From Actinostola sp. cb2023 (lineage: Eukaryota > Cnidaria > Anthozoa > Actiniaria > Actinostolidae), in the NCBI GenBank assembly GCA_033675265.1, contig JAUJYZ010001404.1, positions 153,501 through 217,500 on the forward strand: a DNA stretch of 64,000 bases, in the 5' to 3' direction. Shown here in pieces: positions 34,795-48,200 of this stretch (position 1 is its first letter; each line of letters begins with the position of its first letter). The position numbers were made by a program, and so were the translations under genes. The notes under the pieces are model-generated. The model saw only the letters and a list, made by a program, of their open reading frames with translations, was not told the DNA's origin and searched no databases.

Positions 34795-35075
34795 TAGGCC
34801 CTTTGCAGTTTACAGTCACATGCCATTATATCGCTTGAATAACGAATGAACTGAGCCGAAGATCCCGTGGGAACGGCTCTGCTGACTGGCAAACAAACGT
34901 TGAGACGTTGATTGAGAAAGATCGACAATCAACTGGAGGTTGAAAAATAGCATTTCAAACAGATTTCTTTACTGTCACTACTGATATCATGTAAGATTCT
35001 TCAAATAAATAAAGTCAGATTTTTTGGCCAGTCAGTACAACCACGTGACGTGATCGTAATCCTGCAAAGGGCCTA
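34795..35075. mobile_element. MITE with 14-bp ends
   Basis: taggccctttgcag at 34795 is exactly mirrored by ctgcaaagggccta at 35062-35075. TA at both ends. About 281 bp, no frame. Confidence 0.7.
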
Positions 35076-35349
35076 AAGTGATCCTCGATGCAGAGTTTAA
35101 TTATTCATACTGATCTGATAGTCGCAAGTCTTCGATAAGGGTCCGATCAACCATTAGTAGTAGTAGTAGTACCGGGTTTGTTTTTAATAGCGACAAAAGC
35201 TTCAGAAGTTGAACATCAGGAAATGATCTTGTGAAAAAGGCATGACAGCGCGCGCTCGCAATAAATAGTCCTTGTATTTCTTTAATTCCGATGTCGTAAC
35301 GTTGTTGTTGCGACTTCGTACTTAAATCATGGTTTTAACCAAGACACAA

Positions 35350-36795
35350 GCAGAGAGTAGTTTTCGTATGAGTGGGAAACCTACGGTAATGTGACACTCA
35401 AATGGCTTCCTTTCTTAGCCAATCAAAAAGCGTGCAGATGCATCTCATCCAATCAAACTCTTTCAATACGGCACGGTACCGTGACACTCAAATGGCTTCC
35501 TTTCTCAACCAATCAAAAAAAGCGTGCAGATACATCTCATCCAATCAAACTCTTTCAATACGGCATGGTACCGTGACACTCAAATGGCTTCCTTTCTCAA
35601 CCAATCAAAAAGCGTGTAGATGCATCTCATCCAATCAAACTCTTTCAATACGGCATGGTACCGTGACACTCAAATGGCTTCCTTTCTCAACCAATCAAAA
35701 AGCGTGCAGATACATTTCATCCAATCAAACTCTGTCAATACGGCACGGTACCGTGACACTCAAATGGCTTCCTTTCTGAACCAATCAAAAAGCGTGTAGA
35801 TGCATCTCATCCAATCAAACTCTTTCAATACGGCATGGTACCGTGACACTCAAATGGCTTCCTTTCTGAACCAATCAAAAAATCTACGTGCAGATACATC
35901 TCATCCAATCAAACTCTTTCAATACGGCACAGTACTGTGACATTCAAATGGCTTCCTTTCTGAACCAATCAAAAAAAAAATCTACGTGCAGATACATCTC
36001 ATCCAATCAAACTCTTTCAATACGGCATGGTACCGTGACACTCAAATGGCTTCCTTTCTGAACCAATCAAAAAGCGTGCAGATGCATCTCATCCAATCAA
36101 ACTCTTTCAATACGGCACGGTACCGTGACACTCAAATGGCTTCCTTTCTGAACCAATCAAAAAGCGTGTAGATGCATCTCATCCAATCAAACTCTTTCAA
36201 TACGGCATGGTACCGTGACACTCAAATGGCTTCCTTTCTCAACCAATCAAAAAGCGTGCAGATACATTTCATCCAATCACTGACTCTTTCAATACGGCAC
36301 AGTACTGTGACACTCAAATGGCTTCCTTTCTGAACCAATCAAAAAATCTACGTGCAGATACATCTCATCCAATCAAACTCTTTCAATACGGCATGGTACC
36401 GTGACACTCAAATGGCTTCCTTTCTCAACCAATCAAAAAGCGTGCACAGATACATTTCATCCAATCAAACTCTTTCAATACGGCACAGTACTGTGACACT
36501 CAAATGGCTTCCTTTCTGAACCAATCAACAAATCTACGTGCAGATACATCTCATCCAATCAAACTCTTTCAATACGGCATGGTACCGTGACACTCAAATG
36601 GCTTCCTTTCTCAACCAATCAAAAAGCGTGCAGATGCATCTCATCCAATCAAACTCTTTCAATACGGCACGGTACCGTGACACTCAAATGGCTTCCTTTC
36701 TTAGCCAATCAAAAAGCGTGCAGATGCATCTCATCCAATCAAACTCTTTCAATACGGCACGGTACCGTAACAACTCATACGAAATGTGTCACGTG
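35350..36795. repeat. 90-bp array derived from a MITE interior, 15 units
   Basis: Flanked by MITE ends: gttttcgtatgagtgggaaa at 35360 and aacaactcatacgaaatgtg at 36769. Between them about 15 units of 90-97 bp repeat atggcttcctttctcaacca, atcaaaaagcgtgcagatgc and ctttcaatacggcacggtac. Each unit has two CCAAT boxes. Frames of 60-125 residues are artefacts. Confidence 0.93.
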
Positions 36796-37002
36796 AAAAC
36801 GAGCCGACGCAGGAACAAGGACAATGAAACAGTTTGGGCCTTGCGCTTATACTTGCGTCGGTTCACACAGTGAATTAACTGACACGAAGTTCCGGTATAA
36901 AAGCACGCTGCCCAGGGGTACATAGTCTCGTGACGGAACTAAAGACGGCTGCGAGGGAGACTAAGGGGTGCAAAAATACATTTGTTTGATAATCATTGTA
37001 TA

Positions 37003-37106
37003 AGGCCCCGTTTACATGAGAGACTGGATAACCCTAGCAGTAGGGTCAACTCTACTATAGAGTTGACCCTAGTGCTAGGGTTATCTCTCTCATGTAAACA
37101 GGGCCT
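37003..37106. mobile_element. 104-bp hairpin
   Basis: Left arm aggccccgtttacatgagag, right arm ctctcatgtaaacagggcct, with almost no loop (centre near 37055, agggtcaactc / gagttgaccct). Only a few mismatches. Confidence 0.8.
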
Positions 37107-37190
37107 AAATCGCATATTCATGTAGTGATACAAAGATTATTAGCAAATGTCTTACCCCTGGGTAGGCTGCTTTATACTGGAACTTCGTGT

Positions 37191-37592
37191 TTAAACACGA
37201 AACCGCGCTATAAAAGGGCCTGTGCCAGGCAGCTAACACCTTCAGTTGTCAGTCATCCATCGTACTGTCAAGAGCTCTGCATCGTAACAATGGGCGCGAA
37301 ATTTAAATTCAAAAAATTGAATTTCAAATTGTTGACTTTCTTCGTTCTTTTAATAACATCAAGAACTCATTTTCAAAATCTCGTTATTAGTTTTGAATGA
37401 TCAGTTTTGAAAATATTGATATTTAACTCAGTTTTATCGAAGTCCAGTTGAATAATAATTATGAACTTTGAGTCGTTCAATACGACATGAATACGAAGAT
37501 GTTACTCCACCATTTCAAATTGATTCAACTGAGCTGGAAAGGTGTGAAATGAAGGCGGTCCAGTCCCTTTTATAGCGCGGTTTCGTGTTTAA
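37191..37592. mobile_element. Element flanked by TTAA (piggyBac-type MITE)
   Basis: TTAA at 37191-37194 and 37589-37592 flank inverted ends acacgaaaccgcgctataaa and tttatagcgcggtttcgtgt. TTAA duplication is the piggyBac hallmark. The ctataaaagg in the left arm looks like a TATA box but is part of the repeat. No transposase. Confidence 0.75.
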
Positions 37593-37892
37593 GACCTCTT
37601 TTTCTTATGCATGCGTACATTGTATCTTCAAAGCACAGGTAGCCCAACCATTGTTTGAGGCTACAGTAAAATGGCCAGGTAAAACAAGATCAAACGATCA
37701 CAGTATTCTTTGTTATAAAATATCATTTGCTTTGGGAGTTACTATTTACAACGTGTCAGTTCTTAGTCGTGTGACCTCCCATTTAGTTACTCATGCATTC
37801 AAACCTCCTAGCGGACTCCTTTGCAACCAAACACTGCTTATAGGTATCTATAAACAATACGAAGTGATAAGGTAGACTTCTTTAGCTTATTT

Positions 37893-38002
37893 GTAGAGGT
37901 AGTCATATGAATTCTCGTTCAATTTGGAAATAAGAGTATCAACTTTGAAAAACATGAGTGCAAATTATTTCCAAATTGAACGAGAAATCGTATGACTACC
38001 AA
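37893..38002. mobile_element. Short inverted-repeat element
   Basis: tctcgttcaatttggaaata and ttatttccaaattgaacgag form the arms, extended by ggtagtcatatga / cgtatgactacc. About 110 bp. Confidence 0.65.
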
Positions 38003-38386
38003 TTAATAATATTCATGAAAATAATAATCATTTGCACTGCAGTGCAAATTACTTTTCAACTGCACTGCTTTTAGCCAATCAGAATCAAGAAATTTTTTTC
38101 ATGAATAATATTAAAGAAAGTATTTCACCGTATTCTGTCAATAGAAATGTAATGAAGAGAAATGAAATAATGAAAGTCACAGGGAATAAAATGGGAAAAC
38201 AAGTTGTCAAGTGGGAATGGGAAGTGAATACATTTACAAACACAAACTGATTTCATCTTATACATTAACGAGTACAGGGATATGTGAAGTGGAACTGAGG
38301 GAGAACCCATCTCTTCATTATTTCCCATTTTGATGATTTGAACACAGGGAGCCCAAAATACCTTCTAGAACATGTGATGACGTTCG

Positions 38387-38419
<33 letters not shown>

Positions 38420-38423
38420 GGCA

Positions 38424-38475
<52 letters not shown>

Positions 38476-38675
38476 GGACGAGATTCAAAATGGCGTCTCG
38501 TTTCGCTGCAGCTACAGCTACATTTTTTATCCAACTGATTTGGTAAATACTAAAACAATTATCCCCCTCAGTGTCGGTGAGTAGTGGTGAATATTTACCT
38601 TGCCACTCGAAGACTCGCGGCTCGGTAAATATCCACCACTACTCACCTCCACTTTGGGGAATAATTGTTCAATAT
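38387..38675. mobile_element. Two adjacent inverted-repeat elements
   Basis: First: tagtatttaccaaatcagtg mirrored by actgatttggtaaatacta (38387-38553); it contains an ATGGCGTCTCG start of a 17-codon frame, perhaps the start of a lost transposon gene. Second: caattatccccctcagtgtc mirrored by ctttggggaataattg, with gtgaatatttacc / ggtaaatatccac inside (38556-38675). Confidence 0.65.
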
Positions 38676-39019
38676 ATGCTCTACTTGTCACGCACAAAGG
38701 TTTCATTGAGAAGCTCTGGGCAATAATTACATTTATTATTTTAACTTTTCACGAATCAGTAAGGATTATACCACGAATTCTCGCTCTGAAACTATTGTAT
38801 GCGACAAGAGAAGCATATACTGAAAGTCGACTCTTGCACATACATGCATAGCCTGAGGGGGAGTGGAGGGGGGAGACATCCACAATGGGAAAGTGGGAAA
38901 GAGTACTCCATATTTTCATTATTTCCAATTTTTGAAGACTTGAACAAAGGAAGCCCAAGATACCTTTTGGAAAGTTCTTGTGATATATATATGTATAGCC
39001 TGAGGGGGGAGGCGGGGAA

Positions 39020-39205
39020 TACTTTGGTAAAACTGTGTATAGCAATACCAGTCCCACTGTCACCCCTGGGGACATATGTAGCAATGCCGGCCCCACGGTC
39101 ATCCCCTGGGGACATGTGTAGTAATACCAGCCCCACGGTCATCCCCTGGGGACATGTGTAGTAATACCAGCCCCACGGTCACCCCCTGGGGACATATGTA
39201 GCTCT
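39020..39205. repeat. 40-bp minisatellite, about 4.5 units
   Basis: cccctggggacatgtgtagt followed by aataccagccccacggtcat, repeated just 3' of the GOLT1 stop codon, so probably in its 3' UTR. Confidence 0.85.
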
Positions 39206-39224
39206 AATATGTTCTATTGTTTTG

Positions 39225-42200
39225 TTAAACCATTGAATTGCTTTGTTCTCCTGCTATCAGACTAACGATCTGTAAATAAAACATTAAAACGAAGTTTAAA
39301 AACTTGTGTGAAAGACGAGCTGTGTTATGCCCATATGGATAGACCCTTTTAATAACCACAATGCAGGATTTTCCGCATTTGACGTCAAACTTATTCTTTT
39401 GAATTCTATTCAAAATATACAAAGACTGGAAACAATGAAGGAAAATGAATGGAATTCAAAAGAATAAATTTGACGGAAAATCATGCATTGTGGGATTTAT
39501 TAAAGTGCCTATAACCCCTGTGAGATTCTTTCAAAAATCTATTCAATATAAGCTGAATAGTTGGTGGGTTCAGTATTTTGTGATTTGAACCTTGCGTTTA
39601 TGAGTTATAGAGGTTTGAAATCTCAATATGCAAATTTGATGACGTCAACCCAGGAATTTGCCATAACTTATTTAGACTTGTTCAAGAAGAGCTTATATTT
39701 TGAAATGGGGAAAAAGTTATAAAATCATTTATAAAGACTGTGAAAATATTCTGTAAGTTTTCAAATGTCAATAATCAGCACAAGGGCGTTTTGTATAATA
39801 AATGAAGTCTTAGTAGACGTCATCAAATTTGCATATTGAGATTTCAAACCTCTATAACTCATAAACGCAAGGTTCAAATCACAAAATACTGAACCCACCA
39901 ACTATTCAGCTTATATTGAATAGAATTTTAAAACAATCTCACAGGGGTGATAGGCACTTTAAAAGGGTCTATACAACACCATTGAAGAAATAGAAAACAC
40001 ATGCAGTGCAGTCATAGAGCACAAGGGGACTGATCAGAACATGAGAAGTGGCATAGCGGAGTGCTTCTCAACACTTCTCAAGTGTTCTGATCAGTCCCCA
40101 AGTGCTCTAAATCTGCACATAGCACAGCGGGCAAGTTTTCTATTTCTTTTATAAAATACAAATTATGATTTTAAGGCAATTTTGTTGTTACAAAAATGTT
40201 ATATCTGCACACGCAGATGGACATAGGAGTAGTATGTGTGTATAGGAGGTCGCACTACTTACCGTACTAATGACAGGTAAGTTTAAGATATTACCAATTA
40301 CTGGAACTCTTCTTAAGAAATTAACTACAACAGGAAAAAATCCACTGAAATATAAATACTATAGATTAGTATAAATACACATGTAGGTGAATATTAAGAT
40401 ACATTCATTCCAATGAGGGTTTATCGCGTAATTTCAAAACTCACAGGACAAAAAAAATGATTATCATAGCTGGAAAGAGCTCGTTGAAATTAGTAAAAAT
40501 GTGAAGTTTGGAAAAGATTGCTGCACAAATTGCCAAGATATGAATTTTCAAAAATCGAAATTTTATATGAAAACCTTTGGAAATTTACGCTGGGAGGCAA
40601 CTCTTGCCTCCAACAAAGGTTTTCATACAAAATTTCGATTTTTGAAAATTCATATCTTGGCAATTTGTGCAGCAATCTTTTCCAAACTTCACATTTTTAC
40701 TAATTTCAACGAGCTCTTTCCAGCTATGATAATCATTTTTGTCCTGTGAGTTTTGAAATTACATGATAAACCCTCATTGATCAAGAATTACATCATATGC
40801 TACATTGTGATACCTCTCACCTCAAGTGGTTCTTTCGATTGGTCGAAAACATGTCACATGTCATGGAACAAAACTCACTAACTCCCTAGGGGAATAACAG
40901 CTTGAACTTTGAACTCGCACATGGATCAGCTCGTGCATCTTGAAAGTGTGGTGAATTTGCAGTCATGTCCGTGACAAAACGTTTTGCATTGAGAACAGAA
41001 GAAATTCAAAGCCTTTTGAGTTGAGAGGTATTTAACAAAACACTTCATGCATGGTCCCTGGGGAAATAAATGTAGTTAGCTTGGTTTTCCCTTGAGTCTT
41101 GATGTTTGTCTCGACTTAATTTCGGGCAACATCGAGACTCTCTGGAAAACAAAACTAACCATTTCCCTTGGGGCCATACATTGTATAATAGTCATGAAAG
41201 TCGACGAAGTGGTCATGTGTTGCTTAATTGTCGATGTTTCACACAAACAAAATGCTAACAATCTAAAATACAATGTATCACTGAGTGGTCTTCATCTAAA
41301 TACATGAGTCATACACTACTCTCTGAATGCTGCTTGTGATTGGCCGATTTCCTTCCACATGATAAATTTACTGAATATTTTCTAAATCGCTTTTGCCATC
41401 TAACAAATTATTAAAACAACATGACAAACATTAATTTCACAAAGTAATTGTCTTAGGGTAACTTTTAGGAAGGTTTAGATTGCCTGTGCCGATGACTGGC
41501 GGGGGAATCAAGGAGTAGTGGAAACTGTAGGATTGGGGATATGCTGAACAGGGGTGGTCGGTACGAGCGTCGGAGCCATGGGAGAACTGGGTGTGTTTAG
41601 GGTTTTCGAGGGTTGTAAGGGTTGCAAGGGTTGTAAGGGTTGCAAGGGTTGCAAGGGTTGCAAGGGTTGTAGGGGTTGGGGGTTGCAAGGGTTGTAGGGG
41701 TTGCAAGGGTTGTTGTAGGGTTTTTTTTTTTTATATTTTTTATTTTCAAGATTCGCCCATAAGGCAGGTGCTGTACAATAGGGGGAGGGGAAGTCCCCTT
41801 TAAAATACATTACACCACTTTCCACCCAATAAGAAGGGTTACCCAGTATACCCGACCCCTGATGTATTCCCAATATGCAAAAAATATATGAAGGGTTAAT
41901 ATATATGAATATAAATTCAGGGTTTAAGGTGAAAAATAAGCTATTATATAAACTACCATCTACAAACAGACATGACATTAATGCGGAACACTTAGGACAA
42001 ACTATCTTATAGGTACGGACATTATCAGGGTCAAAAACAGTGATTAATCTATTATGATAAAGTGATTTAAGCTTACTTTTAAGGGATCCAACAGATGTAC
42101 AAGACTTAATATCAATTGACAGAGAATTCCATAAGGGAACAATTTAACAAAAAGAGAATCAAGGGTTGAAAAGAGAAGTTTTAGAGCTAAGTAAATTAAG

Positions 42201-45200
42201 GATAAGGGTTGAGGGTTTCAAGGGTTGCAAGGGTTGTAAGGGTTACAACCCTTGCAAGGGTTGCAAGGGTTGTAGGGGTTGCAAGGGTTGCAGGGGTTGC
42301 AAGGGTTGTAGGGGTTGCAAGGGTTGCAGGGGTTGCAAGGGTTGCAAGGGTTGCAAGGGTTGCAAGGGTTGCAAGGGTTGCAGGGTTGCAAGGGTTGCAA
42401 GGGTTGTAGGGGTTGTAGGGGTTGCAAGGGTTGCAAGGGTTGCAAGGGTTGTAGGGGTTGCAAGGGTTGTAGGGGTTGTAAGGGTTGCAAGGGTTGCAAG
42501 GGTTGCAAAGGGTTGCAAGGGTTGTAGGGTTGCAAGGGTTGCAAGGGGTTGCAAGGGTTGCAAGGGTTGCAAGGGTTGCAAGGGTTGCAAGGGTTGCAAG
42601 GGGTTGCAGGGGTTGCAAGGGTTGCAAGGGTTGCAAGGGTTGCAAGGGTTGCAAGGGGGTTGCAAGGGTTGCAAGGGTTGCAAGGGGTTGCAAGGGTTGC
42701 AAGGGTTGCAAGGGTTGCAAGGGTTGCAAGGGTTGCAAGGGTTGCAAGGGTTGCAAGGGTTGCAAGGGGTTGCAAGGGTTGCAGGGTTGCAAGGGTTGCA
42801 AGGGTTGCAAGGGTTGCAAGGGTTGCAAGGGTTGCAAGGGGTTGCAGGGGTTGTAAGGGTTGCAAGGGTTGCAGGGGTTGTAAGGGTTGCAAGGGTTGCA
42901 AGGGTTGTAGGGGTTGCAAGGGTTGCAAGGGTTGTAGGGGTTGCAAGGGTTGTAAGGGTTGCAAGGGTTGCAGGGGTTGCAAGGGTTGCAAGGGTTGCAA
43001 GGGTTGTAAGGGTTGCAAGGGTTGCAAGGGTTGCAAGGGTTGCAAGGGTTGCAAGGGTTGTAGGGGTTGTAGGGGTTGCAAGGGTTGTAGGGGTTGCAAG
43101 GGTTGCAAGGGTTGTAAGGGTTGCAAGGGTTGCAAGGGTTGTAGGGGTTGCAAGGGTTGCAATGCAAGGGTTCTGACGGTTCCAGCATTGCGAGTGACCA
43201 TTTCTGTTTTTTAGTCAAATACTGTTTCGAAAACTCCCTCGTAAGCGAGCTTTTGGGGGCTTTTTTTGTTTTTTTTGTGTTCTCCACAAGCGAAGATGGT
43301 CGATTGAGAGAGTTGACTGCAAGGCTTCGTAGAAGCTGGTACATGGTCTTTATTGACAATTGAAGAGGATCAAGACATAGTTTATAAAGAGTTGGCGTTT
43401 AACCAAACACTGTTTTAATCGCACTAATTATAAGCCGGATATCTATATTTAGTTCAAATAGGCTACATATCAGTTACATGTAGTAGCCCGACTTCACGCT
43501 AGTAGAGCATCTAGTTATACAAATAGCGTATATATAAATTAGACATCGGAGAGTGATTAAACAGTGTTTGGATGAAGTGTAAATATGGGTTTAATTAGGT
43601 AGCTCGGCTCGGTGTCTAAAAACCTCACAATTGTTCTCTTCACTACATACGTGTATCAACTCACTTCGATTCGTTCTAAGTTCTGAAGATCTCTAAACCC
43701 TTTGCAGTACTAGTAATGGTGATAAATCCATATCTCTGAATTATTGTGGTTATTTTGAAAACAAGACGACATAAGCTTACCAGTAACTAGCTTCCTCCAA
43801 CTAACAAGGTTTGTGAAGAAACCATGTTGTTTAATAGAGCCTTCGGTGCCGATTATGGATGACTTAGTAGCACATGCTTTCTTTGTAAAATCGATTTCAC
43901 AAACTCAGCGAATCATAGAAATGACAATGACAATAGTTTATTTGGTGCCATAAATATATCCATACAAATACAAATATAAGCTTTAATAACACACCTAAAA
44001 CACTATCCATTCTTCACAGCAATTCTCTTTGCAGCATTCACAACCCCCTCCCCTCCCCCACCACTCTATTTTAATTCATAGTCTTTATTATTTACCATTT
44101 ATTTACATATTTTCTCCGTCACTTGTATATATTCTATACCTTCTTTTCATTTATTCATCCTAGTTTTATTTATTCCACTTACTAAATTTTAATTCTTACC
44201 CATCATTTATTTATTCCCATCGGTTTATTATTTTTATTTCTATTTTTCTATCTATATTTCGTTTTATTTTACACTTTTTACTCTTATCCTTTATTATTAT
44301 CATTATTATTATCATTATTATTACTATTATTATTATATATTATCATCATCATTATTATTATTATTATTGTTATCATCATCATCATTATTATTATTATTGT
44401 TATCATCATTATTATTATTATTATTGTTATTATTATAAACTAAACGCGATTTTGAGATGGCATTATTGGTTTATAATGACGGCTAGTTGGGAGAAAATAT
44501 ACGCGACGGAGCCAATACCTGGAATATATTTTCTCCCAACTCCGTCATTATAAACCAATAATGCTGTCTCAAAATCGCGTTTAGTTTTGTATCGCAATTC
44601 TAATAAAATGGCACGAAAAAAGGGAAATACTGGTTTGTTTTCATTGATTGAAAGCGAAATTCTCCATAAAAGCGCACATAATATCATGCAATTACACGCC
44701 ATCGAGCGCGCGCTGAAAAGAACTTTTCGCTAGATCGTCACTCTGATTTTACTAAAAGAAACTCATTTTCTCTTTACTTTTTATTGAAAATGGTTTTAAA
44801 AGGTAATTCTACATTTTCTTGTTCGATTTAGAATCAAGTGAATGACAAATTCGATGAAACACTAACACATTTTGCACCGTTATTTTGAGATGACATTAAA
44901 GTGTATATGACACGAATTTTTTTATTTTGAAAATCGATTATATATGAAAATAGTGGGATGGTACAATACATAATTTGAGCTTGCATTTGCGAGTTATAAA
45001 GGTTTGAAATCGTGATATTGTAATTTGGTGACGTCAGATTGTTTTTAATTTATTATACAAAAGCGTCCTTGTGCAAATTATTAACATTTTTAATCTGGCA
45101 AAAAGTTATTCTACAACTTATATAAATGATGTTAAACTTGTTTTTCTATTTCAGAAAAGAATGCTACTTGAAATAATAGAAATAAGTTATGGAAAAAAAC

Positions 45201-48200
45201 AATCTGACGTCACCGAATTAGCATAACTCGCAAATGCGAAGCTCAAATCACAAAATACTGAAACAATCCCACTATTCACTTCATATATAATCGATTTTCA
45301 AAATAAAACAATTCGTGTCATATACACTTTAAAAGATTTTGATCTAGAGAGAGACGGCATTATTTTCCGATGTCGTCTCAAATTAATTATTATTTATTAT
45401 CATTTATTTATTTATTATTATTATTTATTCCTCCACACACATAAGGTTTATCACAGCACCACCCTCCCCTCCCTGCCACAGTCTGCCACCCTACCCTCCC
45501 CTCCCCACCAAAAATATAAATGTTTACTTTATTTTCATAAATCGCTTTTCTTCTATGTCCCAGTCTTCTCTTTCAACATTTTCTACCCCATCCTTTTTCC
45601 CCAGCCCCACAATCAAATATTTATCTCCCATCCATTCACTTTTCATCCGCATCCCGGCCTCCCTATTCAACAATCTCTCCCCCATCCTCTCTCCCTAGCC
45701 CCATTGCCCCCTCCCCTGTGATCATCACCCATATCTTTGTTGTCTCTTTCACCCTCCACTCCATATACGAGCCTCCCCTCTCTAGCCCCTTTCTAACATC
45801 ATCCCCAGCAGTTTAAAACTCCCTTTCTCCCATCACCTCTATCCCAAACTAACCTTCAACAAACCCCAACCCCACCCCCCATACCCTTTGCCTTCCCCCC
45901 TCCCCCACACAAACTTAAATTTGACTACTCACCGCCAACGCTGGTCCGAATACCTTCCCTCCCAACAATCTCTCCCCATCCAGAAATTAACACTCATCCA
46001 TTTCCCAGTTTTCCATTTCCCAGTTTTCCATTTCCCAGTTTTCCATTTCCCAGTTTTCCATTTCCCAGTTTTCCATTTCCCATTTCCCTGCGATGGTCCG
46101 AATACCCTGCTAGCTCTATCGTTCTGGAATAGCCAGTCGATTATCCAAACATGGACATACACAATCTGGGTTCTTCAACTTTGCTTTCTTGGCTTTAGGT
46201 ACATAGCTCCCTCCAATCTTCGTCCCACAGGAAGCACAATGTTTAGGTTTCCATGCAGTATTTGTAGACATCTTTCAGCTTGTGGAGTCCGCCGTACACC
46301 CGTTACCCGGCAACCGATCAACAGAACGTGTTCGATCCGCACGCCGCATACCATTGTTCTGCTATGTGAACAGATTCCATGGAGAATTGCAAACTGCACA
46401 TTTTCTTGTCCCTCTTTTAGTCCACTTTGGAAAATGATCACTCTGAAAAGCGTGAATGGTTATAAGTATGGACGGGCCCAAGCAATAATATTGATTATGG
46501 ATTTGATACTCTTTTTTGAAATCTTTTCCCTTCCTTCAGATTTGATAATACAATTTTAAATGTTTTAGGGAGGAAATGTTTTAGGTTAGTGATTTGATAT
46601 TTGATATGACGACTACCTAGCGTGTGGCGTGATTCAAGGATCAAACCGCGGTCACGATATGTGTGAAATGAGACATTATAACGACGCCAATAGATTATTT
46701 ATGATCCGGTTTAACTATTCCAGTTTATAAATAGATGACAAAATATATTTTGCAAACAGTATTTGAATGCAATAAAATAAAGTTCTGAATGAACACGTAA
46801 CAGCATCCCGAGATGTGGATTCCGTGATATGTCAAACCATACATGTTGTTTCAAGACTAGAAACATAATACAAACAATAGAAAATCGTATTTTTTCAAAA
46901 TTAAATGGGATGATTACAAATCATAAATTCACATGATTAATAAAACTTATTACTAGCATTTAATACTCACCGACATCGCGGACCTCCTTCGGCTTCGGTC
47001 TTCCCTGTTGACCTGTTGACTCAAAGTCGTATCACCAGCGTAAAAGAACCGTGATAAATTTCGTAGATCGACGACTGGAGATTATTTAGATATATCGTAC
47101 AACGATTACAATACAAATGAAAGTTAAAAAATCGAAAAGGATTAATGATACTGTATAGTTATCATGAATCGTATTTTAAAAATCGATTTAATGAAGGCTT
47201 CGTATTTATACTTCTGCTTCTCTCTCGGTATGTTTGTTCGAATGAAAGCGCCAACGATTGAGTTTCATAGATCTGTAACGTGATTGGTTGCGACTTTTGC
47301 AACCACGAAACGAAATTAGCCAATCACGGAGGACGTTCAGAGAGTAGTGTCTTACCGAAATACATATACAGTTAGATTAATGTATGACAGAACCATGTTT
47401 CTATGGTAACAGTCACCATGACAACAAATTCACTACTCACCTAAAAAGTAATACAAAGCCATATGTTTCTATAATCATTCCAATAAGAGGCCATCCAATT
47501 AAGACGACCATAACTCCTCCCAGAAAACAGGAACTTGCACGAAGCTTATGTCTTTGGAAGAAAAATCTAAACGTTCTCTCTAGTCCAATAACAAGCGCTA
47601 ATCCAGATATAAATAGTATCTAAAACAAGACAGGATTGTAGTGATGAGGTGAAGAACTATGCAAAATAGTTGACACAAATAGGTTTTTAATACCAATATT
47701 TCAGAAATGTGATGCTGCACCTGAAATATTTCTCATAGAACTACCAAACCCTCACTATAACTACCAAACCCCATCCCCCCACTATAACTACCATACCCCA
47801 TCCCCCCACTACAATGTTGAGTAGTGAACACGACGCAGTAGATCGACATCGCTCTCAATCAACATTGGAAGGGGGAGTGGAAAACCTAAATTCGTGCGCT
47901 CAACAAAATGTCCCAATTTCTCAAAGTGTGTCGGGCTATTTTGCAAACGATTGTAGACTAGTCTAGACTACAAGTTTTGCAAGAAATCTCAACGTGGTCG
48001 AAATGACGACGATGAGATTTTCAAGCTGGTCACGGCACTTTTACTCAAGCACACTAATCATAACGGCGAAAACTCGTACTCGTATTCATACTCGTAGTCG
48101 AATCTAAAGGTCTCTAATAACAATGATTGGAGCAACTACAGAATACAGGGCCACTCTGTTCCACCTGACTTTCATGTGTCGGCACTCTTTGTAGAACGGG

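Noticed and set aside
37206..37215. TATA box ctataaaagg as the promoter of a gene at 37289.
   Set aside because: It lies in the arm of a TTAA-flanked element and is repeated inverted at 37566; the frame after it has no recognisable product.
41600..43165. Interstitial telomere repeat.
   Set aside because: The unit is GGGTTGCAA, not TTAGGG, and no TTAGGG run is present.
42166..43363. Open frames of 220-390 codons on both strands (Cys-Lys-Gly, Leu-Gln-Pro, Cys-Asn-Pro repeats).
   Set aside because: They come from a 9-bp repeat unit (three codons) with no stop in any frame. All six frames are open at once, with no splice or start context.
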